Position numbers and translations under genes: made by a program. Below are positions 1 to 7,235 of a DNA stretch of 13,026 nucleotides, in pieces. Every line of letters starts with the position of its first letter. Within the stretch, counting starts at the first letter, position 1. Under the pieces are notes generated by a model. The model worked only from the letters and a program-made list of their open reading frames with translations, searched no databases and was not told the DNA's origin. This DNA comes from an uncultured Pseudomonas sp. (GTDB lineage Bacteria > Pseudomonadota > Gammaproteobacteria > Pseudomonadales > Pseudomonadaceae), in contig NZ_CAMPHN010000122.1 in the NCBI RefSeq assembly GCF_946885885.1, positions 1-13,026 of the forward strand, written 5' to 3'.

Positions 1-1216
1 AGCCGGTGGATGAGTTGAACCAACGCCGCGCGCCGTCCAGCTCGACCAGGTGATTTCCGCTGTACACCGTTTGCGTGGAGTCGCCGACGAAGCGCGCCTC
101 GGGCAAAGCATCCAGCAGCGTATCGAACAACTGGCGGTAATGCGCCCAGCCGGTCAGGTCCTCGCGCAGTTGCGCCTGTATTGCCGCGGTACGTTGCGCA
201 CCGTTGCTGCGCGGGTTGGCTTCGGCCGGTGTCAGGTCGGCCAACAGCAGGCGCATGGCCAGACGCGCGTCGCCCTGGATCGCCAGGGTTGGGGTGAAGT
301 TGCGCTGTAGCTGCTGGGCATCGATATCGATACGGATCAATTGGCCGCACAGTTTGAAGTTGCCGTCGAATACCACGTCGTAATCGGTTTCGCCCAGCTC
401 GGTGCCGATCGCCAGCACCACATCCGCGTCCAGGGCCAGTTGCCGTACCGGTACTAACGACTGGTTGCTGCCCAGGAGCAAAGGATGATCCGGCGGCAGC
501 AGGCCCTTGGCGTTGATGGTCAATGCCGTGGGGGCATCCAGGGCAGTCGCCAGCGCGCGGGCTTCGGCCTGGGCCTCGACGCAGCCGCCGCCGAGTAACA
601 GCAGCGGGCGTTTGGCATTCTTCAGCATGGCCGCGGCTTCGTGCAGCAACGGACGATTCGGTGCCGGGCGTTGGATGCTCGGCCGCGGCGCCAGACGCAT
701 ATGCGCGGCATCTGCGGTGATGATGTCCAGCGGCAGCTCGATATGCACTGGGCGCGGCCGCTCGCCCTCGAATACCGCGAACGCGCGAGCCAGCACGCCC
801 GGTAGTTCCTCGACGCCCATCAGGGTATGGCTGAAGGCCGTGACACCGGCAGTCATGGCGCGTTGGTCGGGCAATTCGTGCAGGTAACCTTTGCCCAAGC
901 CCAGTCGGTCGCGTTGATTGACGCTGGAAATCACCAGCATCGGGATCGAGTCGGCATAGGCCTGAGCCATGGCGGTTAGGATATTGGTCATCCCCGGCCC
1001 GGTGATGATGAAGCACACCCCGGGCTTGCCGGTAACCCGCGCGTAGCCGTCGGCCATAAAGCCAGCGCCCTGTTCGTGACGCGGGGTGATATGGCGAATG
1101 CTGCTGTGCGGCAGGCCGCGGTACAGCTCGACGGTGTGCACGCCGGGAATGCCGAATACGGTGTCGACGCCCCAGGCTTCGAGTTGTCTGACGAGAAATT
1201 CGCCGCAAGTGGTCAT
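1..1216 (-). CDS. 5-guanidino-2-oxopentanoate decarboxylase-type ThDP enzyme, C-terminus cut by window edge
   Basis: Thiamine-diphosphate-dependent decarboxylase of the acetolactate synthase superfamily. Read from the ATG at 1216 there are 405 open codons to the left edge. Visible features are the PYR-domain start (FGIPGVHTVELYRGLP, residues 21-36), the conserved glutamate in RHEQGAGFMADGYAR (E48), the TGPG turn (72-75), a middle domain around 190-320, and GDST (379-382) at the beginning of the PP domain, whose remainder lies outside. An AGGA Shine-Dalgarno stands about 8 bases before the ATG. From family knowledge, AruI-type enzymes convert 2-ketoarginine to 4-guanidinobutyraldehyde in the arginine transaminase pathway, and P. 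aeruginosa keeps a paralogous decarboxylase gene near gbuA. Its place downstream of guanidinobutyrase supports this substrate. Acetolactate synthase or another 2-oxoacid decarboxylase of the family is the alternative. The gene is probably last in the gbuA transcription unit. Confidence 0.82.
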   Translation of the reverse strand, partial: MTTCGEFLVRQLEAWGVDTVFGIPGVHTVELYRGLPHSSIRHITPRHEQGAGFMADGYARVTGKPGVCFIITGPGMTNILTAMAQAYADSIPMLVISSVNQRDRLGLGKGYLHELPDQRAMTAGVTAFSHTLMGVEELPGVLARAFAVFEGERPRPVHIELPLDIITADAAHMRLAPRPSIQRPAPNRPLLHEAAAMLKNAKRPLLLLGGGCVEAQAEARALATALDAPTALTINAKGLLPPDHPLLLGSNQSLVPVRQLALDADVVLAIGTELGETDYDVVFDGNFKLCGQLIRIDIDAQQLQRNFTPTLAIQGDARLAMRLLLADLTPAEANPRSNGAQRTAAIQAQLREDLTGWAHYRQLFDTLLDALPEARFVGDSTQTVYSGNHLVELDGARRWFNSSTG

Positions 1217-1265
1217 CTCTTGATCCTTTAACAACTGATTCGGGCTACAAAGCACGTTTTTTGTA

Positions 1266-1337
1266 GGGTGGACATGGCGAAGCCTTGTCCACCGTTGGCC
1301 GCCCCGGATGGCGGACAAGCTTTCGGCATGCCCGCCC
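1266..1337. repeat. intergenic palindromic repeat (tagggtgga type)
   Basis: The 131-bp gap between the transporter stop and the decarboxylase start holds an inverted repeat GGTGGACA (1267-1274) / TGTCCACC (1286-1293), followed by a second GC-rich hairpin around 1297-1315 (GCCGCC / GGCGG). A related palindrome, GGTGGATG/CATCCACC, occurs at 11313-11338. It resembles the short dispersed repeats found between Pseudomonas genes. It lies inside the presumed operon, so it could act as an mRNA processing or attenuation point; that role is inference. Confidence 0.55.
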
Positions 1338-1347
1338 TATGGATGGG

Positions 1348-2754
1348 TTAACCGACTATCCAATGCGCCATCAGCGCGATGATCGGCAGGGTGATCAGGG
1401 TGCGGATGATGAAGATCGCGAACAGCTCCAGCACATTCAGCGGCAGCTTGGCCTTGATGATCAGCACGCCGACTTCCGACATATAGATCAACTGGGTCAG
1501 CGACACGCAGGCCACCACGAAACGGGTCAGCTCGCTCTCGATGCCTTTGCCCAGCACCGCCGGCAGGAACATATCGGCGAAGCCCACCAGGATCGCCGGG
1601 GCCGCCTTGGCCGCTTCCGGTAGTTGCAGCAATTCCAGCAAGGGCACTATCGGGTAGGACAACCAATTGAACACCGGCGTGTACTCGGCGATCGCCAGCG
1701 ACAGCGTGCCGATGGCCATCACCAACGGCAGCAGGCCGAGCCAGATATCCACCACGTTGTGCACGCCGACGCGCGCCATCTGCACGGGCGAGGGGTTGCC
1801 GTTGGCGCGTTTCACCGCCTGGGCGACGCCCCAGCGCAGCAGCGAGACATTGCCCGGCACCTCTTCATTGATCTGCTTACCGACGCCGACCATGTAATCG
1901 TCCTTCTTCCAGGACAGCGGTGGGATGCGCGGGGTGATGATGGCCGCGGCCAAACCGGCGACCACCACGGTCAGGTAGAAGGGCACGAACAGGTGATCGA
2001 GCTTCATGAAGTTGGTGATCAGCAAGCTGAACGCGATCGAGGCGATGGAGAAGTTGGTGGCGATCACCGCCGCTTCGCGCGCGCTGTAGAAACCCTTGTG
2101 GTACTGCTGGGCGGTGATCAGTACGCCGACGGTGCCGGAGCCGAGCCAGCTGGCGATGGCGTCGATCGCCGAGCGCCCCGGCAGGCCGAACACCTTGCGG
2201 AAGATATTGCGTACCAGGGTGCCGCAAAACTCCATCAGGCCGTAATCGGTGAGCAGCGGCAGCACCAGGCCGGCGACCAGGAAGAAGGTGATCAGCACCG
2301 GCGCCAGATCGTTGAGCACCACGCCGCCGGTATTGGCGTTCCAGATCCATTCCGGGCCGAACTGCCAGAAGGTCATGGCGGCGAACAGCGCGCCGATCAA
2401 GCGCAGGCCGAGCCAGAGCGGATGCAGGTTGAACAGCTCGTCGAGGGCGCGGCGTTCGGTGATCCAGCGCGGTTTCAGCAGGCTGGCGAACAGGCCGATC
2501 AGCGCCGAAGTGCCGAGGAGGAATACCGCGATAGCCGGTAGATAGGCAGCGGTCGCGGACTTCAAACCGTCGGCGAGCAGGCCCAGGCCGATGGTCACCT
2601 TTTCCTCGTAAACGATCGGGGTGAGGAATAACAACACGCCGAGCAGCGAGGGGATCAGGAAGATCAGCAACTGACGCAGGTTGTAAGCGTGTGCAACGGC
2701 GGTTGCTGCCGGTGGCTGGTCGTCCAGCAACAGCATGGGTTCTTCGCGGTTCAT
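1348..2754 (-). CDS. YjiH family transporter with nucleoside-recognition (Gate) domain
   Basis: Polytopic inner-membrane protein of 468 aa with about 10-11 hydrophobic segments. The first begins near residue 29 (LLIFLIPSLLGVLLFLTPIVY). The C-terminal third carries the Gate/nucleoside-recognition type stretch around GLLPLVMAIGTLSLAIAEYTP and the conserved PAILVGFADMFLPAVLG segment. The start at 2754 has AAGGTG 7-8 bases upstream; a second Met seven codons in has no clear ribosome site. It lies 76 bp downstream of gbuA on the same strand and 131 bp upstream of the decarboxylase gene. P. aeruginosa has a transporter gene in the same neighbourhood (PA1419 region, from memory). The substrate is not known from sequence. 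Uptake or exchange of a guanidino compound such as 4-guanidinobutyrate, or of arginine, is inference from context only. Confidence 0.85.
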   Translation of the reverse strand: MNREEPMLLLDDQPPAATAVAHAYNLRQLLIFLIPSLLGVLLFLTPIVYEEKVTIGLGLLADGLKSATAAYLPAIAVFLLGTSALIGLFASLLKPRWITERRALDELFNLHPLWLGLRLIGALFAAMTFWQFGPEWIWNANTGGVVLNDLAPVLITFFLVAGLVLPLLTDYGLMEFCGTLVRNIFRKVFGLPGRSAIDAIASWLGSGTVGVLITAQQYHKGFYSAREAAVIATNFSIASIAFSLLITNFMKLDHLFVPFYLTVVVAGLAAAIITPRIPPLSWKKDDYMVGVGKQINEEVPGNVSLLRWGVAQAVKRANGNPSPVQMARVGVHNVVDIWLGLLPLVMAIGTLSLAIAEYTPVFNWLSYPIVPLLELLQLPEAAKAAPAILVGFADMFLPAVLGKGIESELTRFVVACVSLTQLIYMSEVGVLIIKAKLPLNVLELFAIFIIRTLITLPIIALMAHWIVG

Positions 2755-2830
2755 GGATACACCTTAGTTGTTGTTATTTAAGTGTTGGGCGCCATGCGAC
2801 GCCCGGCCGGAACAAACAGCCCGGTCGCGC

Positions 2831-3790
2831 TCAGCGGCGCTGCACGCCGGGTAGAACGCAGAGCATTTCGTAAAGCAGATTGGCGCCGAGCAACGAGGTG
2901 TTGCCGGTGGTGTCGTAGGGTGGCGAGACCTCGACCAGGTCGCCGCCGACCAGCTCCAGACCTTGGCAGCCGCGGATGATCTCGATCGCCTGGATGGTGG
3001 TCAGGCCGCCGATTTCCGGGGTGCCGGTGCCCGGCGCCCAGGCCGGGTCGATGCCGTCGATATCGAAGGACAGGTACACCGGGCCGCCGTCGACCTTGGC
3101 GCGTACTTCGGCCATCAGCGGGGCCAGCGATTTATGCCAGCATTCCTCGGCCTGAACCACGCGAAAACCTTGCTTGCGGCTCCAGTTGAAATCCTCGGCG
3201 GTATAGCCCTGGGCGCGCAGGCCGATCTGCACCACGCGGTCGCAGTCGAGCAGGCCTTCTTCCACGGCGCGGCGGAAGGTGGTGCCGTGGGCGATCTTCT
3301 CGCCGAACATATGGTCGTTGACGTCGGCATGGGCGTCGATATGCACCAGGCCGACCTTGCCGTGCTTCTTCTTGATCGCACGGAGGATCGGCAGGGTGAT
3401 GGTGTGATCGCCACCGAGGGTCAGGGGGATGATGCCGTAGTCGAGAATCTCGTCGTAGGCGGCCTCGATGATGCGAATGGCCTCGGCCATATTGAAGGTG
3501 TTGATCGGCACGTCGCCGATATCGGCCACGTTCAACGAGTCGAAAGGCGCGGCGCCGGTGGCCATGTTGTACGGGCGGATCATCACCGACTGGGCGCGGA
3601 TCTCGCGGGGGCCGAAACGGGTGCCGGAACGCAGCGAGGTGCCGATATCCAGCGGCACGCCAACGAAGCCGACATCCAGGGCGCGTTTTTCATCCGCGGT
3701 TTGGATATGCGGCAAACGCATCATGGTGGCGATACCGCCGAAGCGCGGCATCTCGTTGCCGCCCAGGGGCTGGTGCAGAATCTTCTCCAC
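2831..3790 (-). CDS. gbuA: guanidinobutyrase (ureohydrolase family, Mn-dependent)
   Basis: Cytoplasmic binuclear-manganese ureohydrolase, 319 aa, predicted to split 4-guanidinobutyrate into 4-aminobutyrate and urea. The metal motifs are intact: GGDH (126-129), DAHAD (152-156), and SFDIDGIDPAWAPGTGTPE (241-259) with D243 and D245. The N-terminal GGNEMPRFGGIATM is, from memory, the same as in Pseudomonas GbuA, and the length matches that enzyme. Agmatinase (SpeB) and guanidinopropionase are close relatives, but the adjacent divergent LysR gene and the downstream decarboxylase favour guanidinobutyrase. The start is a GTG at 3790 with GAGG seven bases upstream. It heads the cluster gbuA-transporter-decarboxylase. 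It is expected to be induced through GbuR when 4-guanidinobutyrate or arginine is present. Confidence 0.9.
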   Translation of the reverse strand: MEKILHQPLGGNEMPRFGGIATMMRLPHIQTADEKRALDVGFVGVPLDIGTSLRSGTRFGPREIRAQSVMIRPYNMATGAAPFDSLNVADIGDVPINTFNMAEAIRIIEAAYDEILDYGIIPLTLGGDHTITLPILRAIKKKHGKVGLVHIDAHADVNDHMFGEKIAHGTTFRRAVEEGLLDCDRVVQIGLRAQGYTAEDFNWSRKQGFRVVQAEECWHKSLAPLMAEVRAKVDGGPVYLSFDIDGIDPAWAPGTGTPEIGGLTTIQAIEIIRGCQGLELVGGDLVEVSPPYDTTGNTSLLGANLLYEMLCVLPGVQRR

Positions 3791-3875
3791 GGGAGGGCCT
3801 CAGGTTGTTTTTATTGAGTCGTGGGCCGGATTGTTGGGCAGGCGGGCGCCGGGAAAAATCGCTGCGGGCAAAAAC

Positions 3876-3899
3876 TTAGTTCAGAGATTTCTAAACTAA
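3876..3899. promoter_or_regulatory. 24-bp palindrome, candidate GbuR operator
   Basis: An almost perfect dyad whose outer arms are TTAGTT (3876-3881) and AACTAA (3894-3899), with further pairing inside (AGA / TCT); 20 of the 24 bases pair. It contains a T-N11-A spacing, the usual core of LysR-type binding sites. It lies about 86 bp before the gbuA GTG and 218 bp before the gbuR ATG, which fits a site serving the divergent promoters. I could not place convincing -35/-10 boxes. Confidence 0.62.
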
Positions 3900-3910
3900 C
3901 GGCGGCGACT

Positions 3911-4102
3911 GTAGGATGGGTCGGGCCGCGCAGGTCGGGCCGCGCAGGTAGCGGCCCCGGAGCGTGTGGTAACGGCCGTCACGAACTCGCCGCGCCGCGT
4001 AACCCATCGAGGCGGAACGCCGCGCATATGGATGATGGGCTACGGCGCAACCGGATTCTCTGCAGGCCGCGACCCTGACGCCAGGCGCCTAACCCATCCT
4101 AC
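3911..4102. repeat. 192-bp repeat element with 11-bp inverted ends (taggatgggt family)
   Basis: The ends are GTAGGATGGGT (3911-3921) and ACCCATCCTAC (4092-4102), perfect inverted copies. Inside is a second imperfect pair, GTAACCCATC (3999-4008) and GATGGGCTAC (4034-4043). There is also a tandem duplication of the 14-mer GGTCGGGCCGCGCA (3919-3932 and 3933-3946). It has no reading frame of its own. It fills most of the gbuA-gbuR gap and ends just before the gbuR ribosome site, so gbuR must be transcribed through it or from inside it. Confidence 0.6.
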
Positions 4103-4117
4103 GAGAGGCCCGCGCCC

Positions 4118-5014
4118 ATGACCCAAGCCTTGCCCGACCTGAAACTGCTGCGCATCTTCGTCAGCGTGGTGCGTCACCAGGGCTTCGCCGCGGCGCAGCA
4201 AGAGCTGAACCTGTCGACTTCGGCGATCAGCACCTATATGAGCCAACTGGAAAACCACCTGGGTCTGAGCCTCTGTCATCGCGGGCGCGGCGGTTTCAGT
4301 CTGACCAGCAAGGGCGAGCTGTTCCATCAGGAATGCCTGCGCCTGCTCGGCGAACTGGAAGGTTTCGAGCGCTATGCGGCGGCACTCAAGGGCGAACTGC
4401 GCGGCACCCTGAACCTCGGCGTGCTGGACTCGACGGTCAGCGATCCGGCCCTGCCGCTGGCCGAAGTGATCGGCGCTTACAGCCAGGAACACCCGGCGGT
4501 GCACCTGCATTTATCGGTGATGAGCCCCTACGAACTGCAATTGGCGGTGTTGGACAACCGCCTGGATTTGGCCATAGGCGCGTTCTCCACGCGGATGAAC
4601 GGCCTGGTCTACCAACCGCTGTACCGCGAACAGCACTGGCTGTATTGCAGCGAGCGCCATGCGCTGTTCGGCGAGCGACGCATTCCCGAGGAGGTGATCG
4701 CCCAGCAGCGCATGGTCGGTCGCGGCTACTGGAGCCAGGCCGAGCTGGCCCGGCATGGTTTCAAGCACAGCGCCGCGACCGTCGAATCGATGGAAGCCCA
4801 ACTGATTCTGATCCTCTCCGGTGCCTATATCGGTTACCTGCCGGAGCACTACGCGCAGTCCTGGGTCGAGCAGGGGCGTTTGCGTGTATTGCTGCCGGCG
4901 ACTTTCGGTTACCAGGCGCCGTTTTCCCTGATCCTGCGTCGTGGGCGTTCGCGCGAGGCCTTGTTGCAGACCTTCCGCGATCTGTTGAAGGCGCAGCTCA
5001 ACGCTGCTGATTAG
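4118..5014 (+). CDS. gbuR: LysR-type transcriptional regulator, probable GbuR
   Basis: LysR-family regulator of 298 aa. The N-terminal winged helix-turn-helix spans about residues 8-66 (FAAAQQELNLSTSAISTYMS in the HTH, then LTSKGELFH), followed by a periplasmic-binding-protein-like effector domain from about 90 to 295. The start at 4118 has GAGAGG about eight bases upstream. It is divergent from gbuA, the arrangement known for P. aeruginosa gbuR, where the regulator activates guanidinobutyrase in response to 4-guanidinobutyrate. The likely target site is the palindrome at 3876-3899. The effector assignment is inference from context and family. Confidence 0.87.
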   Translation: MTQALPDLKLLRIFVSVVRHQGFAAAQQELNLSTSAISTYMSQLENHLGLSLCHRGRGGFSLTSKGELFHQECLRLLGELEGFERYAAALKGELRGTLNLGVLDSTVSDPALPLAEVIGAYSQEHPAVHLHLSVMSPYELQLAVLDNRLDLAIGAFSTRMNGLVYQPLYREQHWLYCSERHALFGERRIPEEVIAQQRMVGRGYWSQAELARHGFKHSAATVESMEAQLILILSGAYIGYLPEHYAQSWVEQGRLRVLLPATFGYQAPFSLILRRGRSREALLQTFRDLLKAQLNAAD

Positions 5015-5015
5015 C

Positions 5016-5029
5016 GGTCTGTTGCCGTT
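5016..5029 (+). repeat. solo copy of a repeat end directly behind gbuR
   Basis: GGTCTGTTGCCGTT starts two bases after the gbuR TAG stop codon. The same 14-mer recurs at 5146-5159, and an inverted near-copy lies at 5501-5518, touching the TAG stop of the rhodanese gene. It may be the remnant end of a further element. Confidence 0.5.
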
Positions 5030-5084
5030 GAGGCACTGGCTCAGCTTCGGGTGGGTTAGCAGGCCGTTGAAGCATCGCGGCTGA

Positions 5085-5215
5085 AGCGGAGCGCCGCCCG
5101 GCCCCTCCCACGGGCTGCGACAAATGATTCATGTCGCGACCCCAGGGTCTGTTGCCGTTTCAGCGCAAGCCGCGTTGCCGCGAAAAATCTCGCCATGGCC
5201 GGGCGGCGCTCCGCT
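5085..5215. repeat. perfect 19-bp inverted repeat with 93-base spacer
   Basis: Arms 5085-5103 (A plus GCGGAGCGCCGCCCGGCC) and 5197-5215 are perfect inverted copies. The spacer contains the left end of the 5144-5518 element, so the two structures interlock and could only fold one at a time. No coding sequence is visible here. Confidence 0.6.
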
Positions 5216-5518
5216 AGGCGTAGGACGCCGGTAATGGACTAGCCGTCCGCGTTGTTCCCTTGCCAAGTCCTACAACAACGCATGGCGAGATTTTCCGCGC
5301 AACCTAGGCGGCCCCACCCGAAGGGCCGGGCCTGTTTTAGCGCGATGCTGCGTTTCTCGACGCTCATTTGGAATGACCACAAAAACGCCAGGAGCGTTTT
5401 TGCGCGCAAGCCCCGAAGGGGTGAAGCACATGGATGTGCTGAACAAACGAGCGTCTCGTGCCTTGCCTCGCGCTAAAACAGGCTCCGGCGCGGTCGCGAT
5501 GAAACGACAACAGACCCT
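5144..5518. repeat. 375-bp MITE-like element with 18-bp terminal inverted repeats
   Basis: The left end AGGGTCTGTTGCCGTTTC (5144-5161) and the right end (5501-5518, inverted) match at 17 of 18 positions. It contains no transposase. Internal inverted pairs are AAAATCTCGCCATG (5184-5197) with CATGGCGAGATTTT (5281-5294), and GCCTGTTTTAGCGCGA (5330-5345) with TCGCGCTAAAACAGGC (5468-5483). The right end covers two bases of the rhodanese TAG stop codon. With the flanking solo end it accounts for most of the roughly 500-bp gap between the convergent genes gbuR and rhodanese. No target-site duplication could be recognised. Confidence 0.6.
5330..5483. repeat. cloverleaf-like structured core of the element
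   Basis: Closed by a perfect 16-bp stem (5330-5345 with 5468-5483). A second pairing of GACGCTCATTTG (5360-5371) with CAAACGAGCGTC matches at 11 of 12 positions. Between these lie three small hairpins: CAAAAACGC-CAGGA-GCGTTTTTG (5380-5402), CCCC-GAA-GGGG near 5411-5421, and CACAT-GG-ATGTG near 5428-5439. Transcribed from either strand it would form a branched, largely paired RNA. It could serve as a two-way terminator or 3' end stabiliser for the converging genes, but no clean stem plus T-run terminator is seen. Confidence 0.55.
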
Positions 5519-5843
5519 AGCCATCCAGGCTCTCGATAACCTGGCCGGCCGTGCGCCAACCGGCAAAACCATCGATCAGGTAGCGCGCATCCAGGCCCAT
5601 GGCGGCCAGGGTCGCGGCGCAGCCCTGGCTGATTTCGTGGCCGTGGGCGCAATACAGAATTGCCGGTTTGTCCCGAGGGATCTGATCTTTCCAGGTGAAT
5701 AGCGCATCGGGGTCGCGCCACTGCGCCCCTGAGATCTGCGCCGCATCGGCCAGACGCACGCCGGCTCGGCGCACATCGATCAGATTGAACATCTGGCCTG
5801 CCGCTTGCCATTGCGCCAGTTCGCTGATGCAGATTCGGTTCAT
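5517..5843 (-). CDS. rhodanese-like domain protein of the chromate operon
   Basis: Single-domain rhodanese (sulfurtransferase fold), 108 aa. LIDVR (21-25) opens the domain. The active-site loop is YCAHGHEISQG, with the presumed catalytic cysteine C65, and the domain closes with LIDGFAGWRTAG. The start at 5843 has AGGAG seven bases upstream. It begins 27 bp after the chrA stop on the same strand, so it is very likely the last gene of chrB-chrA-rhodanese. Cytoplasmic, with no signal peptide. Single-domain rhodaneses move sulfane sulfur to thiols or cyanide; here a role in thiol redox balance during chromate or sulfur-oxyanion stress is inference from context. The TAG stop overlaps the end of the adjacent repeat element. 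Confidence 0.83.
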   Translation of the reverse strand: MNRICISELAQWQAAGQMFNLIDVRRAGVRLADAAQISGAQWRDPDALFTWKDQIPRDKPAILYCAHGHEISQGCAATLAAMGLDARYLIDGFAGWRTAGQVIESLDG

Positions 5844-5870
5844 TACGCAGCTCCTATTCAGTCCCAGATA

Positions 5871-7235
5871 TCAGTTCAGCCCCAGATGCACCAGTAAGCC
5901 GATCGAGGCGCAGGCCGCGATGGTCTCGATCACCCCGCGCTTGAACTTCAGCAGCGCCACGGCCGCGGCCAAAGCGATCAGCGCCGAGGGCCAGTCGAAG
6001 CTGCCGGCAAAGCCTTGCGGCCAGAGCACGTGGTAGCCGAAGAACAACGCCAGGTTGAGGATCACCCCGACCACCGCGGCGGTGATGCCGGTCAGCGGCG
6101 CGGTGAACTTCAGCTCGTTATGGGTCGATTCCACCAATGGCCCGCCGGCGAGAATGAACAGGAACGACGGCAGAAAGGTGAACCAGGTGACCAGGGTCGC
6201 CGCCACGGCGCCGGCGAGAAATACCTGCTCGGGGCCGAACACCTGCTGTACATAGGCGCCGACGAAGGCGACGAACGCCACCACCATGATCAGCGGCCCC
6301 GGTGTGGTTTCGCCCAGGGCCAGGCCGTCGATCATCTGCGTCGGCGTCAGCCAGCCGTAATGGCCGATGGCGCCCTGGTAGACATAAGGCAGCACCGCAT
6401 AGGCGCCGCCGAAGGTCAGCAGCGCGGCCTTGGTGAAGAACCAGGCCATCTGCGTCAGAGTGCCGTCCCAGCCATACAGCCAGACCAGCAGCCCCATGGG
6501 CAATAGCCAGAGCAGCGCGCCGACGGCGGCGATTTTCGCCAGGTGCAGGGCGCGGAAACGCGTATGGGCGGGGGGCGGGGTGTCGTCGTCGATCAGCGCC
6601 GGGCCGAAGGATTTATCGCTGGCCGCATGGCCGCCACCGACGCTGAACTGCGCCGGCAACAAACGCCCGCCGAGATAACCGAGCAACGCCGCGCCAAGCA
6701 CGATCAAGGGGAAGGGCACGTTAAGCGCGAAGATGGCGACGAAGGAAGCGGCGGCGATGGCCCACAGCCAATTGTTTTTCAGCGCTCGCGAACCGATGCG
6801 ATAAGCCGCCTGGACCACGATCGCGGTCACCGCCGGCTTGATCCCGTAGAAGATTCCCGCCACCAGTGGCACGTCGCCGAAGGCGATATAGACCCACGAC
6901 AAGGCGATCAGGATAAACAGCGACGGCAGCACGAACAGCCCGCCGGCGATCACCCCGCCCCAGGTGCGGTGCATCAACCAGCCGATATAGGTGGCCAGCT
7001 GCTGCGCTTCCGGCCCGGGCAGCAGCATGCAGTAATTCAGCGCATGCAGAAATCGCCGCTCGGACAGCCAGCGGCGTTTCTCCACCAACTCCTGGTGCAT
7101 GATGGAAATCTGCCCGGCCGGGCCACCAAAACTGATCAAACCCAGTTTGAGCCAGAACCAGAAGGCCTGCAGCAGGCTGACGGGTTCTGGACTGGCTGCT
7201 GCCTGCGCTGTCGGCGTCCGGGGTTTATTCGTCAC
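5871..7235 (-). CDS. chrA: chromate efflux transporter ChrA
   Basis: Inner-membrane transporter of the CHR family, 454 aa, with the two homologous halves of the long-chain type. The N-terminal half has SFGGPAGQISIMH (36-48) and LLPGPEAQQLATYIG (71-85). The C-terminal half has TFGGAYAVLPYV (274-285) and GETTPGPLIMVVAF (308-321). A short polar linker around 200-225 separates them. It exports chromate using the membrane potential, lowering cytoplasmic Cr(VI). The start is a GTG at 7235, inside the last codons of chrB (11-bp overlap) and with AAGGA about 8-9 bases upstream, which indicates translational coupling. It is followed 27 bp later by the rhodanese gene. Sulfate or another oxyanion as the natural substrate cannot be excluded. 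Confidence 0.93.
   Translation of the reverse strand: MTNKPRTPTAQAAASPEPVSLLQAFWFWLKLGLISFGGPAGQISIMHQELVEKRRWLSERRFLHALNYCMLLPGPEAQQLATYIGWLMHRTWGGVIAGGLFVLPSLFILIALSWVYIAFGDVPLVAGIFYGIKPAVTAIVVQAAYRIGSRALKNNWLWAIAAASFVAIFALNVPFPLIVLGAALLGYLGGRLLPAQFSVGGGHAASDKSFGPALIDDDTPPPAHTRFRALHLAKIAAVGALLWLLPMGLLVWLYGWDGTLTQMAWFFTKAALLTFGGAYAVLPYVYQGAIGHYGWLTPTQMIDGLALGETTPGPLIMVVAFVAFVGAYVQQVFGPEQVFLAGAVAATLVTWFTFLPSFLFILAGGPLVESTHNELKFTAPLTGITAAVVGVILNLALFFGYHVLWPQGFAGSFDWPSALIALAAAVALLKFKRGVIETIAACASIGLLVHLGLN

Noticed and set aside
1624..2541. 305-codon frame opposite the transporter
   Set aside because: Composition rich in Gln, His, Arg and Asp, typical of the antisense of a membrane-protein gene; no start signal or family likeness.
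2963..3817. 284-codon plus-strand frame opposite gbuA
   Set aside because: Antisense shadow of the ureohydrolase, whose metal motifs are intact on the other strand.
5380..5402. Stem CAAAAACGC/GCGTTTTTG as a classical intrinsic terminator
   Set aside because: The T-run is part of the stem and is followed by GC-rich sequence, so it does not fit the usual stem plus U-tract form; kept only as part of the structured repeat.
5015..5516. Repeat block as a CRISPR array or integron attC site
   Set aside because: There is no regular direct-repeat and spacer pattern, no cas or integrase gene, and no recognisable attC core; the structure is inverted repeats.
5252..5572. Short frames of 74-109 codons on both strands inside the repeat block
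   Set aside because: They run through inverted repeats, share no family features and have no convincing ribosome site; probably chance frames in a structured element.
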